Made by a program: the position numbers and the translations under genes. A DNA stretch of 6,675 nucleotides from NCBI GenBank assembly GCA_026400695.1, contig JAPLON010000103.1, forward strand, positions 1 to 6,675, in the 5' to 3' direction. The first letter of the stretch is position 1. Each line of letters begins with the position of its first letter. Positions 5,472-6,675 of the stretch are shown here, one piece after another. This DNA comes from Pseudomonadota bacterium. GTDB taxonomy: Bacteria > Pseudomonadota > Alphaproteobacteria > Paracaedibacterales > CAITNM01. The notes below the pieces were generated by a model. It did no database searches. It saw only the letters and a list, made by a program, of their open reading frames with translations, and was not told the origin of the DNA.

Positions 5472-6587
5472 ATGATTTATATCCACCAACAACCTAACTG
5501 GCCTAATTTTAAATGGAAAGATGAGCTCATTCAAACTAAGCTCGACCGGGTACGTTATTTACAAGGATGGTTACTTGGAACCGTAGAATCTATTGGTTTT
5601 GATAGTGCACAAGAAGCATTATTTACCAACATAACAGAGGATGTGATTAACACATCTGCAATTGAAGGTGAGATTTTAGCAGTTGATCAGGTAAGATCAT
5701 CTATTGCCAAAAAATTAGGAATTAATATAGCTGGTTTTGTCGCCAGCGAAAGATCCGTTGAAGGTATCGTAAATGTTTTATTGGATGCAACACTAAATTA
5801 TGATCAAGAGCTTTCTAAAGAATTACTTTTTAAATGGCACAATGAACTTTTCCCATCTGGTTATAGCGGATTTAGCAAAATCATCGTTGCACAGTGGCGC
5901 CTAGATAAAAATGGTCCAATGCAAGTTGTTTCAGGGCCAATTGGAAGAGGAAAGGTTCATTTTCAAGCACCTGATGCAAAACTCTTATCGCAAGAAATGG
6001 ATAAATTTATTACTTGGTTTAATCAGGAAAACTATTTAAACCCAATTTTAAAAGCCGCAATTACTGGGTTTTGGTTTGTTACAATTCATCCTTTTGAAGA
6101 TGGTAATGGACGAATTGCCCGTGCCTTGACAGATATGCTTTTAGCACGCGCAGAAATGAAGAAACAACGCTTTTACAGTATGTCTACTGAAATAAAAGAA
6201 CGACGCAAAAGTTACTACGGCATTCTTGAAAAAACCCAGAAAGGATCAATGGATATTACTGATTGGTTATTATGGTTTTTAGATTGTTTGGAATCTTCAA
6301 TTCATAAAAGCAAAATCATTTTAGAAAAAACTCTTAAAAAAGCTGATTTTTGGCGTTCAGTTCACCTAATAGTATTAAATGAGCGCCAGATAAAAATTCT
6401 AAACCTTTTATTGGATAGTTTTGATGGAGCTTTAACATCAACAAAATGGGCTAAAATCAACAAGTGCTCCCAAGACACAGCGTACCGTGATATATGCGAT
6501 TTAATAGAAAAAGGAATTCTTGAAAAGAGCACAAGTGCAGGAAGAAGTACACACTATCGGTTAACTGGATTTTCAGACAACATCTAA
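5472..6587 (+). CDS. Fic-family adenylyltransferase-like protein with DUF4172-type N-terminus and C-terminal winged-helix region
   Basis: Fic enzymes typically transfer AMP from ATP to hydroxyl side chains of target proteins. The 371-residue product starts with the pattern QQPNWPNFKW (6-15) and LQGWLLGTVESIGF (30-43) typical of the DUF4172 region found before many bacterial Fic domains. TSAIEG (61-66) fits the class II inhibitory motif (S/T)xxxE(G/N), whose glutamate (E65) blocks productive ATP binding. The catalytic motif HPFEDGNGRIAR (206-217) is fully intact, including H206, G211, N212, G213, R214 and R217. VHFQAPDAKLL (162-172) looks like the target-binding flap. Residues about 318-366 (TSTKWAKINKCSQDTAYRDICDLIEKGIL, then a wing-like AGRSTHYRL) resemble a winged helix-turn-helix. 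There is no signal peptide, so it should act in the cytoplasm. The start is supported by the homologous N-terminus; GCGGA 8 bases upstream is only a weak ribosome-binding site. No separate antitoxin gene is adjacent. Its target cannot be read from sequence. Confidence 0.94.
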   Translation: MIYIHQQPNWPNFKWKDELIQTKLDRVRYLQGWLLGTVESIGFDSAQEALFTNITEDVINTSAIEGEILAVDQVRSSIAKKLGINIAGFVASERSVEGIVNVLLDATLNYDQELSKELLFKWHNELFPSGYSGFSKIIVAQWRLDKNGPMQVVSGPIGRGKVHFQAPDAKLLSQEMDKFITWFNQENYLNPILKAAITGFWFVTIHPFEDGNGRIARALTDMLLARAEMKKQRFYSMSTEIKERRKSYYGILEKTQKGSMDITDWLLWFLDCLESSIHKSKIILEKTLKKADFWRSVHLIVLNERQIKILNLLLDSFDGALTSTKWAKINKCSQDTAYRDICDLIEKGILEKSTSAGRSTHYRLTGFSDNI

Positions 6588-6675
6588 GTAGATATAAAGC
6601 TGAATCTGCCTATCAGAATGTCTCTATGTAGATGTACAAGATAAACAAATAGATAAGCAAAAATTAACTCAGATA
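6588..6675. other. Downstream flank of the Fic gene, nothing identified
   Basis: These 88 bases are AT-rich. I see no strong hairpin followed by a T-run, no RNA gene and no start of a convincing reading frame before the window ends. Confidence 0.5.

Overview
This AT-rich bacterial window most likely comes from an alphaproteobacterium. SdhA and SdhB look like the mitochondrial/Rickettsia type, and the order sdhC-sdhD-sdhA-sdhB with an SdhD of about 110 residues fits that class. Low GC together with a secreted F-box/WD-like orphan suggests a host-associated lineage of the Rickettsiales or Holosporales kind. That placement is inferred from recalled family sequences, not from a tree.

Left part (1-4009, all minus strand): the window opens inside accA (acetyl-CoA carboxylase carboxyltransferase alpha), whose N-terminal 180 codons are present. 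A 160-bp gap with a plausible accA promoter separates it from the compact operon sdhCDAB (3952 down to 703), which encodes all of succinate:quinone oxidoreductase (complex II). The junctions are very tight: ATGA overlaps at sdhC/sdhD and sdhD/sdhA, and zero spacing at sdhA/sdhB. SdhC and SdhD form the membrane anchor with haem and quinone residues, SdhA carries FAD and the succinate site, and SdhB carries the three Fe-S clusters. Together they pass electrons from succinate to quinone and so link the TCA cycle to respiration.

Middle (3953-4248): a divergent intergenic region of about 300 bp holding the probable sdhC promoter, short palindromes and AT-rich promoter-like sequence for the rightward gene. 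The rightward gene (4249-5271) encodes an exported protein of unknown function. It has a clear signal peptide, a short F-box-like segment, a beta-rich C-terminal half with strands recurring about every 40 residues (WD/propeller-like), and an Ala/Ser-rich tail.

Right part (5272-6675): a 200-bp gap contains a good promoter with nested GCGGA inverted repeats, followed by a complete Fic-family gene (5472-6587). Its product has a DUF4172-type N-terminus with a class II inhibitory motif, an intact Fic catalytic motif and a C-terminal winged-helix-like region. The operator-like dyads at its own promoter suggest autoregulation. The last 88 bases hold nothing I can support. The respiratory genes are ordinary housekeeping; the exported orphan and the Fic gene with its control region are the accessory part worth attention.
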